Positions 51,245-59,492 of a DNA stretch of 64,000 nt are shown in pieces; position 1 is the stretch's first letter, and each line of letters starts with the position of its first letter. The DNA is from Actinomadura harenae (GTDB taxonomy: Bacteria; Actinomycetota; Actinomycetes; Streptosporangiales; Streptosporangiaceae): contig NZ_RFFG01000048.1 of the NCBI RefSeq assembly GCF_003696215.1, positions 1 to 64,000 of the forward strand, read 5' to 3'. A program made the position numbers and the translations under genes. The notes under the pieces were generated by a model that saw only the letters and a program-made list of their open reading frames with translations, had not been told where the DNA came from and made no database searches.

Positions 51245-52021
51245 ATGGTTCGGCACGGATCGCGGCTGGTGCTGCTGGCCGCGCTGGCCTGTTTCGTGGC
51301 GGTGCCGTCGTCGGCGCGCCCGAGCCGTCCGTCGGTGGACGCCGACACCACCCGGCAGCTCACCGTCGCCGCCGGGGCCCTGCTCGAGTTCCGCTCCCAG
51401 GCGCTCGTCGACCGCCGCCGCCAGGACCGCCGCCCGCCGACCGAGGTCCTCGGCGTCAAGATCGCGCCCGACCTCGCCGAGGACCAGGAACGCGCCGTCC
51501 GCGAACTGTCCAACCGCAACCGCGCGCCCGTCCCCGGCGGCCCCGCCTACGTCGCCGCGAAGACCCGGCTGTCCGCGGGACGCGCCGTCCGGCACGGCGA
51601 CCACATCACCCTGGACGTCACCGAGCACACCGACCTCAGCTACGGCGGCGGGCGCATCGAGCAGTCCGTCCGGCGCCGGTTCGAGTTCGTCCGGCGGGGC
51701 GAGCAGCTCGTCCTCGTGGGGGAGCGGGTCACCGACCCGGGCGCGCACCCCGTGAACGACCCGGACCCGGTGGACGAGCCGTCCCCGTCCACGCCGAGCC
51801 CGGAACCCGAGCCGCCGAAGCCGTCCGCGCCCGAGACCGTGACGCCCGACCCCTCGCCGACGCCGACCACGCCGAGCCCGACGCCGTCCAGCCCGTCGGC
51901 GACGCCGACGGCGCCGTCCGGCTCGCCGACCTCGCCGACCCCGTCCCCGACGCTCCGCACGCCGGAGCCGGGCCCGGTACCGGTCATCCCGCCGATCACG
52001 CTGACGCCGCCGTCGTTCTGA
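51245..52021 (+). CDS. Secreted protein with proline/threonine-rich tail
   Basis: A 258-residue exported protein. The signal peptide is MVRHGSRLVLLAALACFVAVPSSA. A globular part of about 140 residues follows: helix LTVAAGALLEFRSQALVDRRRQD, then a beta region YVAAKTRLSAGRAVRHGDHITLDVTEHTDLSYGG and RRRFEFVRRGEQLVLVGERV, which looks like a small NTF2/cystatin-like fold as in amidase-associated secreted proteins. The last 90 residues are Pro/Ser/Thr repeats (SPTPSSPS, SPTPSPT), probably a cell-wall spanning or glycosylated stalk. The ATG at 51245 has AGGGAG four bases upstream. I do not recognise a named family. The shared intergenic region with rpmE2 contains the Zur-like site. Confidence 0.7.
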   Translation: MVRHGSRLVLLAALACFVAVPSSARPSRPSVDADTTRQLTVAAGALLEFRSQALVDRRRQDRRPPTEVLGVKIAPDLAEDQERAVRELSNRNRAPVPGGPAYVAAKTRLSAGRAVRHGDHITLDVTEHTDLSYGGGRIEQSVRRRFEFVRRGEQLVLVGERVTDPGAHPVNDPDPVDEPSPSTPSPEPEPPKPSAPETVTPDPSPTPTTPSPTPSSPSATPTAPSGSPTSPTPSPTLRTPEPGPVPVIPPITLTPPSF

Positions 52022-52292
52022 CCGTCCGGGATGTTGCGCATTCCTCTTTCGTCCGTCAGAAGGCGGGTCAGAATCCGTCCGGAATGCGATCTCCTGGCCG
52101 CATCCGGCCAGCGCGAGCCGACCTGAAAGGGGCTCAAACGGCGCGGGAGGACCGTGGCGCGCCTGGCCTCCTGTGATCCGTGGGGCGTAGGCTGGCGGGC
52201 ATATTCTTCGGGGCCCGGAGAACGCGCCACGGCGAGGCGGCGAGCGCCCGGCGTGGTCCAGCGATCGCAACCAGCGACGAAAGGGTCGGAGC

Positions 52293-52565
52293 ATGAGCGG
52301 TGACAAGCGCGGCGCCAGCATCGGGGCACTCGAAGACATGTCCCGGATGTTCAGCAAGCACTCCCGGAACCTCGACGCCCTCATCAAGGACCTCAACGGC
52401 CGCACCGTCGGCAGCACCGAGGTGTGGTGGGGCCCCGGCGCCGACCGCTTCCGCAGCGCCTGGGCGGAGGCCAAGACCGCCTTCGACAAGATGGCCCTCG
52501 CCCTCGAGGAGGGCGGCCAGGACATCAAGCGGTCGCAGCAGAACATCGAGGCCGCCACCCGCTGA
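52293..52565 (+). CDS. WXG100-family protein (EsxA/EsxB-like)
   Basis: A 90-residue small helical-hairpin protein: helix one LEDMSRMFSKHSRNLDALIKDL, the WXG turn Trp45-Trp46-Gly47 in STEVWWGPGADRF, helix two FRSAWAEAKTAFDKMALALEEG. Length, central turn and absence of a signal peptide are those of type VII secretion substrates, which leave the cell as folded dimers. It is followed 215 bases later by a second, shorter WXG-type protein, a large unknown protein and a lipoprotein in the same direction. The ATG at 52293 has AAGGG and GGAG upstream. Its stop codon starts a 13-bp tandem repeat. Confidence 0.88.
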   Translation: MSGDKRGASIGALEDMSRMFSKHSRNLDALIKDLNGRTVGSTEVWWGPGADRFRSAWAEAKTAFDKMALALEEGGQDIKRSQQNIEAATR

Positions 52566-52591
52566 CCGCACCCGCTGACGGCACCCGCTGA
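52556..52591 (+). repeat. 13-bp tandem repeat including the WXG100 stop codon
   Basis: CACCCGCTGA occurs three times at 52556, 52569 and 52582, an exact 13-base period. The first copy encodes the last residues (Thr-Arg) and the TGA; the second and third repeat that TGA. Confidence 0.88.
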
Positions 52592-52779
52592 TCGCGGGCC
52601 CCCTGGACCGCGGGTCCCGGCCCATCCCCCCGAGGCCGGGACCCGCACCCGCGGTCCTCACCCCGTTCCTCGTGACATGTCGGGACATCCGTCGCGACAC
52701 GGAGTCACGATCCAGGAACAGGCCGCCGCGCGCACCGGCGCGCGTGCGACAGTCGTCCTCGTGACGACGGAGGGTGACG

Positions 52780-53019
52780 ATGAGCGGACCTGACGCGCTG
52801 GAGCTCCGGATGCTCCTCGGCCGGGCGCAGAACCTCTCGGACGAGCACTGGCGCCTGCTGACCGGACCGCGCCGCGCCATGGACGACCACGCCTGGGTCG
52901 GCGGCCCGTCCGCCACCGGCTTCGCGTCCCGCCTCGAGGACGCCGAACGCCGCCTCCAGACCCAGCTCGCCAAGGCCGTCCAACTGCTCCGCGACAAGTC
53001 CAACACCCCGGCCCTCTGA
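52780..53019 (+). CDS. Second WXG100-like small protein
   Basis: A 79-residue protein with helix one ALELRMLLGRAQNLSDEHWRLL, the turn Trp39-Val-Gly41 (HAWVGGPSATGF) and helix two FASRLEDAERRLQTQLAKAVQLLRDK. This is a shortened WXG100 hairpin, and it may pair with the preceding WXG protein or with the N-terminus of the large protein encoded next. The ATG at 52780 has CGGAGGG five bases upstream. Its stop overlaps the next start by one base (TGATG), so the two are translationally coupled, which is strong evidence that they act together. No signal peptide is present. Confidence 0.75.
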   Translation: MSGPDALELRMLLGRAQNLSDEHWRLLTGPRRAMDDHAWVGGPSATGFASRLEDAERRLQTQLAKAVQLLRDKSNTPAL

Positions 53020-55175
53020 TGGGCGACGCCTGGCTCGCCCCCGACACCTGCGGCGTGAAGCTCGCCGAGTTCGAGGCGATGACCCGCCAGATGACCCGTG
53101 CCGCGCCCGCCCTCGCCACCCTCGCCGACCAGCTCTGGCAGACCCTGCACGCCGCCGGCGTCTCCACCGCCCCCGCCCTGGAGATCCGCCGCCTCGCCGC
53201 CTGGGCCACCGACGCCGCGTCCGACCTGCGCCGCCGCAACCTCCTCGCCCACGACATGGACCGCCGCACCACCGCCCCGAAACTCTGCGCCCCGGACGGC
53301 ACCTACCTCACCCTCCCGGACCGCTTCGGCGACCAGGTCTCCCACTTCGAGGGCATCAGCCTGGCCGACGTCCTCCGGCGCGCCGCCGCAGGAGACCGCT
53401 CCGCCTGGAAGGAACTGGACCGCATCCGTCCCGAGGACGTCACCCCCGCCTTCGCGAAGGCCCTGACGACGTCCCTCGGCGCCGACGGCCTCCTCGCCGT
53501 CCCGGTCGCCCTCGCCGAACGACTCGCCGCCGACATGAACCTCGAACCCGCCGACGGAAGCCTCCACCTCGTCAGCGACACCCAGATCAACGCCGACGCC
53601 GAACGAGCCCGCGGCGCCCTGTCGATCCTCACCCGCTGCCTCGCCCTGACAACGGACCCGCAAGGCAAAGGCTCCATGGGCGACCAATTCCTCATCCGAC
53701 TCCGCGAAGCAGGCCGCTCCCGATTCACGAATGGCGTGGACGGATACCAGTCCCTCTCCACCCTGCTCGCCGCCGACGCCACCACCGCGTTCTCTCCGGC
53801 CTTCTTCCGCGTCATCGGCCACGACATGATCGCCTACGACCGGGACCGCCGAAAGACCTCCCCCGACGTCGTCACCGACCTCAGCGGCCACTTCCACCTG
53901 GGCAACGCCCTCGACGCGGGCACCACCAAGGTCGTCCGCGAATCCGGCGGCCTCCTCGACCGCCACGACGTCCACCCCCAGCGCGAAATCCTCTCCCCGC
54001 TCCTCGAGACCGCCGCCCACTCAGGCCGCGACGCCGCCCAAACCCTCCTGACCGGCTGGCACGGCCCCTTCGCCCCCAAGGACCCCACCCTCAAACCCGA
54101 CTCCGACCTCTACTACCTCATCCACGACCTCCGTCACGACTGGGGCCGAACCGACCACGGCAAGTCCCTCGGCAACGCCCTCCGCACCGCCACCACCTCC
54201 CAAGACGAAGCCTCAACAACCCTCACCCTCCAAGCCGCCAAGGTTCTGGCCGATGACGCTCGCACTCACTTCGGCGTCGATGTGTCGGGAAACAGGATCA
54301 CGATCGGGGACGGCGCCGATGACCTGGCGGCAATGCGTCCTGCCATGGCTGATGTCCTTGCCCAGCACATCGGCAAGGTTCAAGAGGTCTATCGGTTCTT
54401 CCAGAGCACGACGAGAGAGGAAGGGGCGACACCTCTCCGCAACGGCGATCTCGACTATGCGCTGCTCGACATCTGCCGTGACGCCAACGCCTACGACACC
54501 TTGCTCAAGGCCCAGGTCGCTCACGCTCGCATCCAGATCGACCGGACGATCGCGGAGGGACAGGACCTCCCCAACGCGCTGAAGGGCGAGGGCCGGATGC
54601 TCGGCCATCTGATCGAGGCCCGCAACCGGGCGGTCGGCGGAGAGAAGGCACGGCTCGCAGAGGACCTGGCCAGGTTGAACGCCGAAGCGGACAGATTGAC
54701 CGGCCTCATCCCTGTCGCGGGAACCTACGCCCGGTACGCGGCAACGCTGCCCAAAGGAGAGCAGGCGGCGACGTGGCTCACGGGCAAGGTCATGGCGGCG
54801 ATGAAGGCGCAGGTCGTCCAGCACCTCGCGGAGAAGCCCGACCCGACCGTCCTCGCCTCCAAGGACAATGCCGAGGCCGTCGAACGCCTCTTCACCCAGA
54901 TGGTCACCTCCAGCCTCGTGGAGCACGGCAAATACTCAGCGGCAGACGTGAGTGGACAACCATTCGCCGACCCGACCCATCCTGGCAAGATAAAGGCGAT
55001 CGATTCGATGAGCGGGACTGAGCTAAACTCTCTGCTTTCCTGGGCGAATGAATCGGTGAGCCTAGGCAATATGAGTGATGATCTTTCTGGTGCACTGGAG
55101 CGTGGAAGGGTAGATACTTCGGGCCACTATCGTGATGATTCCGGTGATAATCTGCCGCCGAGTGTGAGTAGGTGA
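53019..55175 (+). CDS. Large unknown protein of the WXG100 locus (718 aa)
   Basis: A 718-residue, mostly helical soluble protein with no signal peptide or clear membrane span. The N-terminus resembles a WXG-type helical domain (LAEFEAMTRQMTRAAPALATLADQLWQTL), followed by CGVK/KLCAPDG cysteines, a middle part with DGYQSLSTLLAADATTAFSPAFFRVIG and HFHLGNALDAGTTK, and a C-terminal part with HARIQIDRTIAEGQDLPNAL and IPVAGTYARYAATLPKGEQAAT. Similar large proteins accompany WXG100 genes in actinomycetes (some are filed as DUF6571; I cannot confirm this). The first 1.2 kb uses almost only C-ending codons; from about 54240 codon use relaxes and G+C drops, suggesting a mosaic origin of the C-terminal part. 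Possible type VII effector or scaffold. Confidence 0.7.
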   Translation: MGDAWLAPDTCGVKLAEFEAMTRQMTRAAPALATLADQLWQTLHAAGVSTAPALEIRRLAAWATDAASDLRRRNLLAHDMDRRTTAPKLCAPDGTYLTLPDRFGDQVSHFEGISLADVLRRAAAGDRSAWKELDRIRPEDVTPAFAKALTTSLGADGLLAVPVALAERLAADMNLEPADGSLHLVSDTQINADAERARGALSILTRCLALTTDPQGKGSMGDQFLIRLREAGRSRFTNGVDGYQSLSTLLAADATTAFSPAFFRVIGHDMIAYDRDRRKTSPDVVTDLSGHFHLGNALDAGTTKVVRESGGLLDRHDVHPQREILSPLLETAAHSGRDAAQTLLTGWHGPFAPKDPTLKPDSDLYYLIHDLRHDWGRTDHGKSLGNALRTATTSQDEASTTLTLQAAKVLADDARTHFGVDVSGNRITIGDGADDLAAMRPAMADVLAQHIGKVQEVYRFFQSTTREEGATPLRNGDLDYALLDICRDANAYDTLLKAQVAHARIQIDRTIAEGQDLPNALKGEGRMLGHLIEARNRAVGGEKARLAEDLARLNAEADRLTGLIPVAGTYARYAATLPKGEQAATWLTGKVMAAMKAQVVQHLAEKPDPTVLASKDNAEAVERLFTQMVTSSLVEHGKYSAADVSGQPFADPTHPGKIKAIDSMSGTELNSLLSWANESVSLGNMSDDLSGALERGRVDTSGHYRDDSGDNLPPSVSR

Positions 55176-55178
55176 TCC

Positions 55179-55748
55179 TTGTTCAGAGGGGTTCTCGGCG
55201 TCTGCTGCTCTGTTGCTCTTGTCGCATCCTGCTCGGGTTCTGGCGGTGAGCGGTCTGTGAGGCTGCCGTCCAAGCCCTTGGTGGAGAGCGCTCCATACCT
55301 GTGTGACCTGGTGCCGAAGCTGGCGTTCCAGATGGCCGTCGGCATCACGGGGGATATTGATGCCCGATGGGTCAGTGCACCGCAGGCGGTCAAGCACATT
55401 TGCCTGGGTGATGTCGATGGTAGATTCCCACTCGGGGTGAATTGGTCCTTCGCTGACGGGGATACGGTTATTGAAAATCAGTGGAGGCAGCGAAATGGGG
55501 TGGGGGTGCATCGGCTGCCACGAGAGCTTGGGAACGGCATTGCCTCGACGTCCCCTGGGAGATTTACGCCTGAGCGTCCCAACTATGTGATTGCTGCCTT
55601 CTCGTGTGGTCGGCGTCGGCCCTTCCTGCGTATTGATTTTGTTTCGGTGGTGGGGGGGCGGGATGCTTTGGGGGACATGGTGGGGTTCATGCGGATTGCT
55701 GAGAGGCGGTTCGGGGAGATTCATGGGTGTACGCCGCGTCCGGAGTGA
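55179..55748 (+). CDS. Small lipoprotein of the WXG100 locus
   Basis: A 189-residue protein with a lipoprotein signal: hydrophobic LGVCCSVALVASCSGSGG with lipobox VASC at residues about 15-18. The mature part has two CxxC-distant cysteines (YLCDLV, HICLGD) and a third (FSCGRR) and ends CTPRPE, so disulfides outside the membrane are likely. The start is a TTG at 55179, immediately after the TGA of the large gene, with AGGTGA five bases upstream; no ATG is available. Codon use is markedly less biased and less GC-rich than that of its neighbours, matching the 3' part of the large gene, as if both entered together. An envelope-anchored immunity or partner protein is one possibility. Confidence 0.7.
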   Translation: MFRGVLGVCCSVALVASCSGSGGERSVRLPSKPLVESAPYLCDLVPKLAFQMAVGITGDIDARWVSAPQAVKHICLGDVDGRFPLGVNWSFADGDTVIENQWRQRNGVGVHRLPRELGNGIASTSPGRFTPERPNYVIAAFSCGRRRPFLRIDFVSVVGGRDALGDMVGFMRIAERRFGEIHGCTPRPE

Positions 55749-55751
55749 GGC

Positions 55752-56003
55752 GTGGGTGGTGGAGTGGAGGTCGTGGTGGGGGAGAAGCGGTCGTGGGGGG
55801 AGTTGAGTGTGGGGCAGCGGCGGATGATCGTGGGGGCGGCTGTGGTGCAGTGGGGGCTGGCCATCGCGGCGCTGGTGGATCTGCGGCGGCGGACGGCTGA
55901 GGAGGTTCGGGGGTCGAAGCGGGTCTGGCGGGTGGTGGCGTTCGTGAACTTCGCGGGGCCGTTGGCGTACTTCCTGTTCGGACGGCGGAAGCGGGACGGC
56001 TGA
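55752..56003 (+). CDS. PLDc_N-domain small membrane protein
   Basis: An 83-residue protein with two spans (about 26-43 MIVGAAVVQWGLAIAALVDL and 60-75 VVAFVNFAGPLAYFLFG). The signature is LVDLRRRTAEEVRGSKRVWRVVAFVNFAGPLAYFLFGRRK split over the loop and second span, which matches the PLDc_N (cardiolipin-synthase N-terminal) module found as a stand-alone protein in many Gram-positive bacteria. The start is probably the GTG at 55752 (GGAG six bases upstream), but several in-frame GTG codons follow and one at 55776 also has a GGAGG. It begins three bases after the lipoprotein stop. Function of the stand-alone form is not known. Confidence 0.72.
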   Translation: MGGGVEVVVGEKRSWGELSVGQRRMIVGAAVVQWGLAIAALVDLRRRTAEEVRGSKRVWRVVAFVNFAGPLAYFLFGRRKRDG

Positions 56004-56012
56004 GAATCGGGG

Positions 56013-56044
56013 TTGCATCTCCAGCCGCTGGAGGTCGCAGGGTT
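56013..56044 (+). promoter_or_regulatory. MerR-type promoter/operator before the MerR gene
   Basis: TTGCAT at 56013-56018 is a likely -35. It is followed by the perfect dyad CTCCAG-CCG-CTGGAG (56019-56033) and a possible -10 about 20 bases later (AGGGTT, 56039-56044). Placing the dyad inside an overlong spacer is the hallmark of MerR-controlled promoters. Confidence 0.7.
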
Positions 56045-56050
56045 GGGGTC

Positions 56051-56971
56051 ATGGCGGACGGACTGGTCTTTTCCATCGGGGAGTTGGCGCGGCGCACCGG
56101 GTTGTCGGTGAAGACCGTGCGGTTCTACTCGGATGAGGGGCTGGTGCCGCCCGCCGGACGTACAGGCGCAGGTCACCGGCTGTACGACGTGCGCGCGCTG
56201 GCTCGGCTGGAGCTGGTGCGGACGCTGCGGGATCTCGATGTCGATCTGGCGACCGTCCGGCGGTTGCTGGAGCGGGGCGTCACGTTGCCCGAGATCGCGG
56301 CGGTGCACGCCGAGGCGCTGGACGCGCAGATCCGGACGTTGCGGTTGCGGCGGGCGGTGTTGCGGGCGGTGGCCAGGCGCGGATCCGACCCTGAGGAGTT
56401 GAAGATCATGCATGATCTGGCGCGGTTGTCCGCGGAGGAGCGGAACGCGATCATCCACGAGTTCATCGACGCGACGTTCGGTGGGCTGGACGCGAATCCG
56501 GCGTTCGTGGAGATGATGCGGGCGGCGATGCCGGAGCTGCCGGACGATCCGGAGCCCGAGCAGGTCGAGGCGTGGATCGAGCTGGCCGACCTGGTGCGGG
56601 ACGAGGACTTCCGGGCGTCGGTGCGGCGGATGGCCGAGCATCAGGCGGAGCGGGCCGAGGCGGAGCTGCATCACGAGTTGACGCGGGCGGTCGTGGAGAA
56701 GGTCGAGGCGGCGCGGGAGGCGGGGGTCGCGCCGGCGGACGCCGGGGTCGTCGTGGACGAGCTGCTCGGGCTGTACGCGGAGACGTTCGGGGAGCGGGAT
56801 TCGCCCGAGTACCGGCGGAGCGTCCTGCTGCGGGTGGAGACGGCGAACGACCCGCGGGCGGCGCGGTACTGGGCGCTGCTGGGGAAGATCAACGGGTGGC
56901 CCGCGCAGCCCGATCTGACGCCGGTGTTCGCGTGGTTCGTGGCGGCGCTGCGCGCTCACCTGGACGGCTGA
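56051..56971 (+). CDS. MerR-family transcriptional regulator
   Basis: A 306-residue regulator. The winged HTH is FSIGELARRTGLSVKTVRFYSDEGLVPPAGRTG and YDVRALARLELVRTLRDLDVDLATVRRLLERG, about residues 7-80. A dimerisation helix (AEALDAQIRTLRLRRAVLRAVARR) and a helical effector domain of about 180 residues follow, reminiscent of TipAS-like or other multidrug-sensing domains. Its own promoter carries a MerR dyad, so autoregulation is likely. The next genes in the same direction are a methyltransferase and an MFS exporter, possible targets. The codons are strongly G-ending (GTG, CTG, GCG, CGG), in contrast to the C-ending style of the WXG locus. Confidence 0.9.
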   Translation: MADGLVFSIGELARRTGLSVKTVRFYSDEGLVPPAGRTGAGHRLYDVRALARLELVRTLRDLDVDLATVRRLLERGVTLPEIAAVHAEALDAQIRTLRLRRAVLRAVARRGSDPEELKIMHDLARLSAEERNAIIHEFIDATFGGLDANPAFVEMMRAAMPELPDDPEPEQVEAWIELADLVRDEDFRASVRRMAEHQAERAEAELHHELTRAVVEKVEAAREAGVAPADAGVVVDELLGLYAETFGERDSPEYRRSVLLRVETANDPRAARYWALLGKINGWPAQPDLTPVFAWFVAALRAHLDG

Positions 56972-57210
56972 GCCGCCGGTTCGGAGCGGACGAGTTCGAG
57001 TGGGCGGCCCATCCGGTCGGGGGCTCAGCATGACCCGGTGAGTTCCTGTGGTCCTCGGGGGAGGCCCCGGTGTTTCGGTGGCCGGTTTCGGCAAGGGGTG
57101 GGCTGTCTGCGGGGACGTGGTGCGGCGGGAGGTTCGGTGGTGCGCGGGGGCGGTGACGGGGGGACGATCGGGGCGAGCCCGCGACCGCCGGGCACGGAGG
57201 TGAGGGACCG

Positions 57211-57840
57211 GTGCGGACCACGAACGAACGCGTGCTCGCGGTGTTCGACGCCGTCGCCGACCGTTACGACCGTCAGATGGCGACCTGCGAGCGGTGGCTG
57301 TTCCCGGGCAGTCGTGCGTGGGTGACCGGCCGCGCGGAGGGACGGGTCGTGGAGATCGCCGTCGGGACGGGGCTCAACCTGCCGCTCTACCCGGAGGCGG
57401 CCCGTTCCGTCGTCGGGATCGATCTGTCGGGGGCGATGCTCGCCGTCGCGCGCAAGCGGGTCGAGGACGAGAAGCTCGGTGACCGCGTCGAGTTGCGGCG
57501 GGGCGACGCGCAGCGTCTGGACCTGCCGGACGGTTGTGCCGACACGGTCGTCTCCACGTTCACGCTGTGCTCGATCCCGGATGCGGACGCCGCCGTCCGG
57601 GAGGCGTTCCGGCTGCTCAGGCCGGGTGGACGGTTCGTCCTGGCTGAGCATGGGCCGTCGTCCGACCTCGTCGTGCGGACGTTGATGCGGCTGGTGGAGC
57701 CGCTGGTCCTGCGGCTTTCGGCGGACCATCTGACGCGCGATCCGCGTCCGATACTGCGTGCCGCCGGGTTCCGGATCGAGCATGTCGCGCGCGACCGCCT
57801 GGGGGTGAGTTTCCGGATCCTGGCCGTCCGCCCGGAATGA
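57211..57840 (+). CDS. Class I SAM-dependent methyltransferase
   Basis: A 209-residue cytosolic methyltransferase of the UbiE/Methyltransf_11 type. Motif I is VVEIAVGTGLNLPLY (about 46-60; Ala replaces the usual Gly/Cys of ExGxGxG), the acidic end of strand two is VVGIDLSGAML, motif II/III is RRGDAQRLDLPDGCADTVVSTF, and LRPGGRFVLAEHG is the post-I strand. The substrate is not determined; members methylate quinones, arsenite or natural products. The GTG at 57211 has GAGGGA upstream. The stop overlaps the exporter start (ATGA), so methylation and export of the same compound, or a resistance pair, is suggested by the context. Confidence 0.88.
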   Translation: MRTTNERVLAVFDAVADRYDRQMATCERWLFPGSRAWVTGRAEGRVVEIAVGTGLNLPLYPEAARSVVGIDLSGAMLAVARKRVEDEKLGDRVELRRGDAQRLDLPDGCADTVVSTFTLCSIPDADAAVREAFRLLRPGGRFVLAEHGPSSDLVVRTLMRLVEPLVLRLSADHLTRDPRPILRAAGFRIEHVARDRLGVSFRILAVRPE

Positions 57841-59042
57841 GTGGTGCGGCCCGGCGGGTCTTCCTCGGCGGGCAGGCGGTGTCGCTTCTGGGGGACGGGC
57901 TGGCGGTGCTGGCCGTTCCGCTGCTGGTGCTGCGGCTGACGCGCGATCCGCTGCTCGCGGGGCTGGCGGCGGCGCCGCGCGGGATCGGGTACCTGCTCGT
58001 CGGGGTTCCGGCGGGCGCGCTCGCCGACCGGTGGAACACCTGGACGGTCCTGGTCGTGGCGGACGTCGCCCGCGCCGGGGTGTTCGTGGCGTTGCCGGTG
58101 ATGGTCTGGGCGGACGCGGCGCCGCTGCCCGTCGTCCTGGGGCTGGCCGTCGTGGCCGGGGTCGCGACGGTGTTCTTCGACGCGGCGCTCGGCGCGTCCC
58201 TCAAGGACCTGTTCGCGAACGAGGGGCTGCTGCGCGCGAACGCGGTGATGGAGACGTCCGCGCAGCTCGCGGCCGTCGCCGGCCCGGCGACCGTCGCGTT
58301 CCTCGCGGCGACGGCGGGCCTGGGGACGGCGCTGCTGGTCGACGCGGCGACCTTCGTCGTCTCGTGCGTGTCGCTTCTGTCGGTCGCCCGGCTCCGTCCG
58401 GGGCGTCCCGCGGCGCGTCGAGGCGGGCGTCGAGGCGGGCGTGGCGTCGGCGAGGGAGTGCGGTTCCTGCTCGGGTGCCGGCCGCTGCTTGCGGTGACGG
58501 TGGTGCAGGTGGGCGTGAACCTGTGCCTCGCCGTGGACACCCTGATCGTCTACCTCGGACGGGTGACGCTCGGCCTGCCGACGCACGCGATCGCGGCGCT
58601 GGTGGCGGCCGAGGGCGTGGGCGGCGTCGCGGGGGCGGTGGCGGCGGGCCCGGTCGCGCGGCGGCTCGGCGCGATGGGCGCGGTGACGGCGGGCGTCGTC
58701 GGCGTCGGGGTGTCGCTGGCCGTGATGGGGATGGTCGCGGACGCGTGGACGCTCGTCGCGGCGAACGCCGTCCAGGGCGGGGCGGTGACGCTGGCGAGCG
58801 TGGTGAACCGCAGCGCGCGGCAGGCGTGGATCCCCCGGGAGCTGATGGGACGGGTCACGACGATCATCCGCTCGATGGTCCTCGCGGTGACGCCGCTCGG
58901 GGCGCTGCTGGCGGGCGTGGCGAGCCGGACGTCCGGGGACGATCCGCGCCCGGTGTTCGTCGTGGCCGGGATCGTCGCCGCCGGGACGATCCTGGTCGGC
59001 TGGGCGGTCGTCCTGCGCCGCCTCCCGCCCCCGCCCATGTGA
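57837..59042 (+). CDS. MFS exporter (12-TM, EntS/MefA-like)
   Basis: A 401-residue major facilitator with about twelve spans. The first segment VFLGGQAVSLLGDGLAVLAVPLLVLRLT and the loop GVPAGALADRWNTWTVLV (motif A variant) match the MefA/EntS-type family of macrolide and siderophore exporters. Other recognisable parts are FFDAALGASLKDLFANEGLLRANAVMETS and the central basic loop RPAARRGGRRGGRG, then NRSARQAWIPRELMGRVTTIIRSM before the last spans, which is typical of this family. It is translationally coupled to the methyltransferase. The C-terminus is short and Pro-rich (LPPPPM). Confidence 0.9.
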   Translation: MSGAARRVFLGGQAVSLLGDGLAVLAVPLLVLRLTRDPLLAGLAAAPRGIGYLLVGVPAGALADRWNTWTVLVVADVARAGVFVALPVMVWADAAPLPVVLGLAVVAGVATVFFDAALGASLKDLFANEGLLRANAVMETSAQLAAVAGPATVAFLAATAGLGTALLVDAATFVVSCVSLLSVARLRPGRPAARRGGRRGGRGVGEGVRFLLGCRPLLAVTVVQVGVNLCLAVDTLIVYLGRVTLGLPTHAIAALVAAEGVGGVAGAVAAGPVARRLGAMGAVTAGVVGVGVSLAVMGMVADAWTLVAANAVQGGAVTLASVVNRSARQAWIPRELMGRVTTIIRSMVLAVTPLGALLAGVASRTSGDDPRPVFVVAGIVAAGTILVGWAVVLRRLPPPPM

Positions 59043-59101
59043 CGCTCGGCCGGACGGTCATGGCCGCGGCGTCCTCATCGGGGAGCCGGCCGCGGGACGG
59101 G

Positions 59102-59452
59102 TCACTGCTTCCAGGTGAGGCGGAGGATCGCGTTGACGGCGTAGACGGCGGCGAGGATCAGGGCCGGGGCCAGCGAGGCGGACGCGTGGAGCGCGAGCGC
59201 GGCGACGCCGAACCAGGCGATCTCGAAGGCGGCGCGGGCGACGCCGTGCAGGGCGAAGGTGGCGTTGTCGCCGCCGCCCGCCGCGAACAGGCCCCAGAGC
59301 GTCGCCATCGCGATCGGCGCGCCGAGCCCGGCGATGATCCGGACGGCCCAGTTCGAGTCGAGCGTGAAGCCCCAGTAGCCGACGGAGATCAGCACGCCGA
59401 GCTCCAGGAAGAACATCACGGCCAGGTTGGCGTTCTTGGCGAGTGCGAGCAC
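59102..59452 (-). CDS. DUF2568 (YrdB-like) membrane protein
   Basis: A 116-residue protein with four short spans: about residues 6-25 (ANLAVMFFLELGVLISVGYW), 34-56 (VRIIAGLGAPIAMATLWGLF), 66-86 (GVARAAFEIAWFGVAALAL) and 92-110. The GLGAPIAMATLWGLFAAGG segment is the diagnostic part of DUF2568. The GTG at 59452 has GGAGG five bases upstream and gives the family length; a TTG at 59500 would run through an operator. The gene sits downstream of twin AGAGCA-n-TGCTCT sites that overlap its promoter, so it is tightly repressed by some regulator that is not encoded next to it. It is convergent with the MFS exporter. Confidence 0.82.
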   Translation of the reverse strand: MLALAKNANLAVMFFLELGVLISVGYWGFTLDSNWAVRIIAGLGAPIAMATLWGLFAAGGGDNATFALHGVARAAFEIAWFGVAALALHASASLAPALILAAVYAVNAILRLTWKQ

Positions 59453-59492
59453 GCGGGCCTCCGGCGTCCGAGAGGGTGACTTCCGTCCGAAT

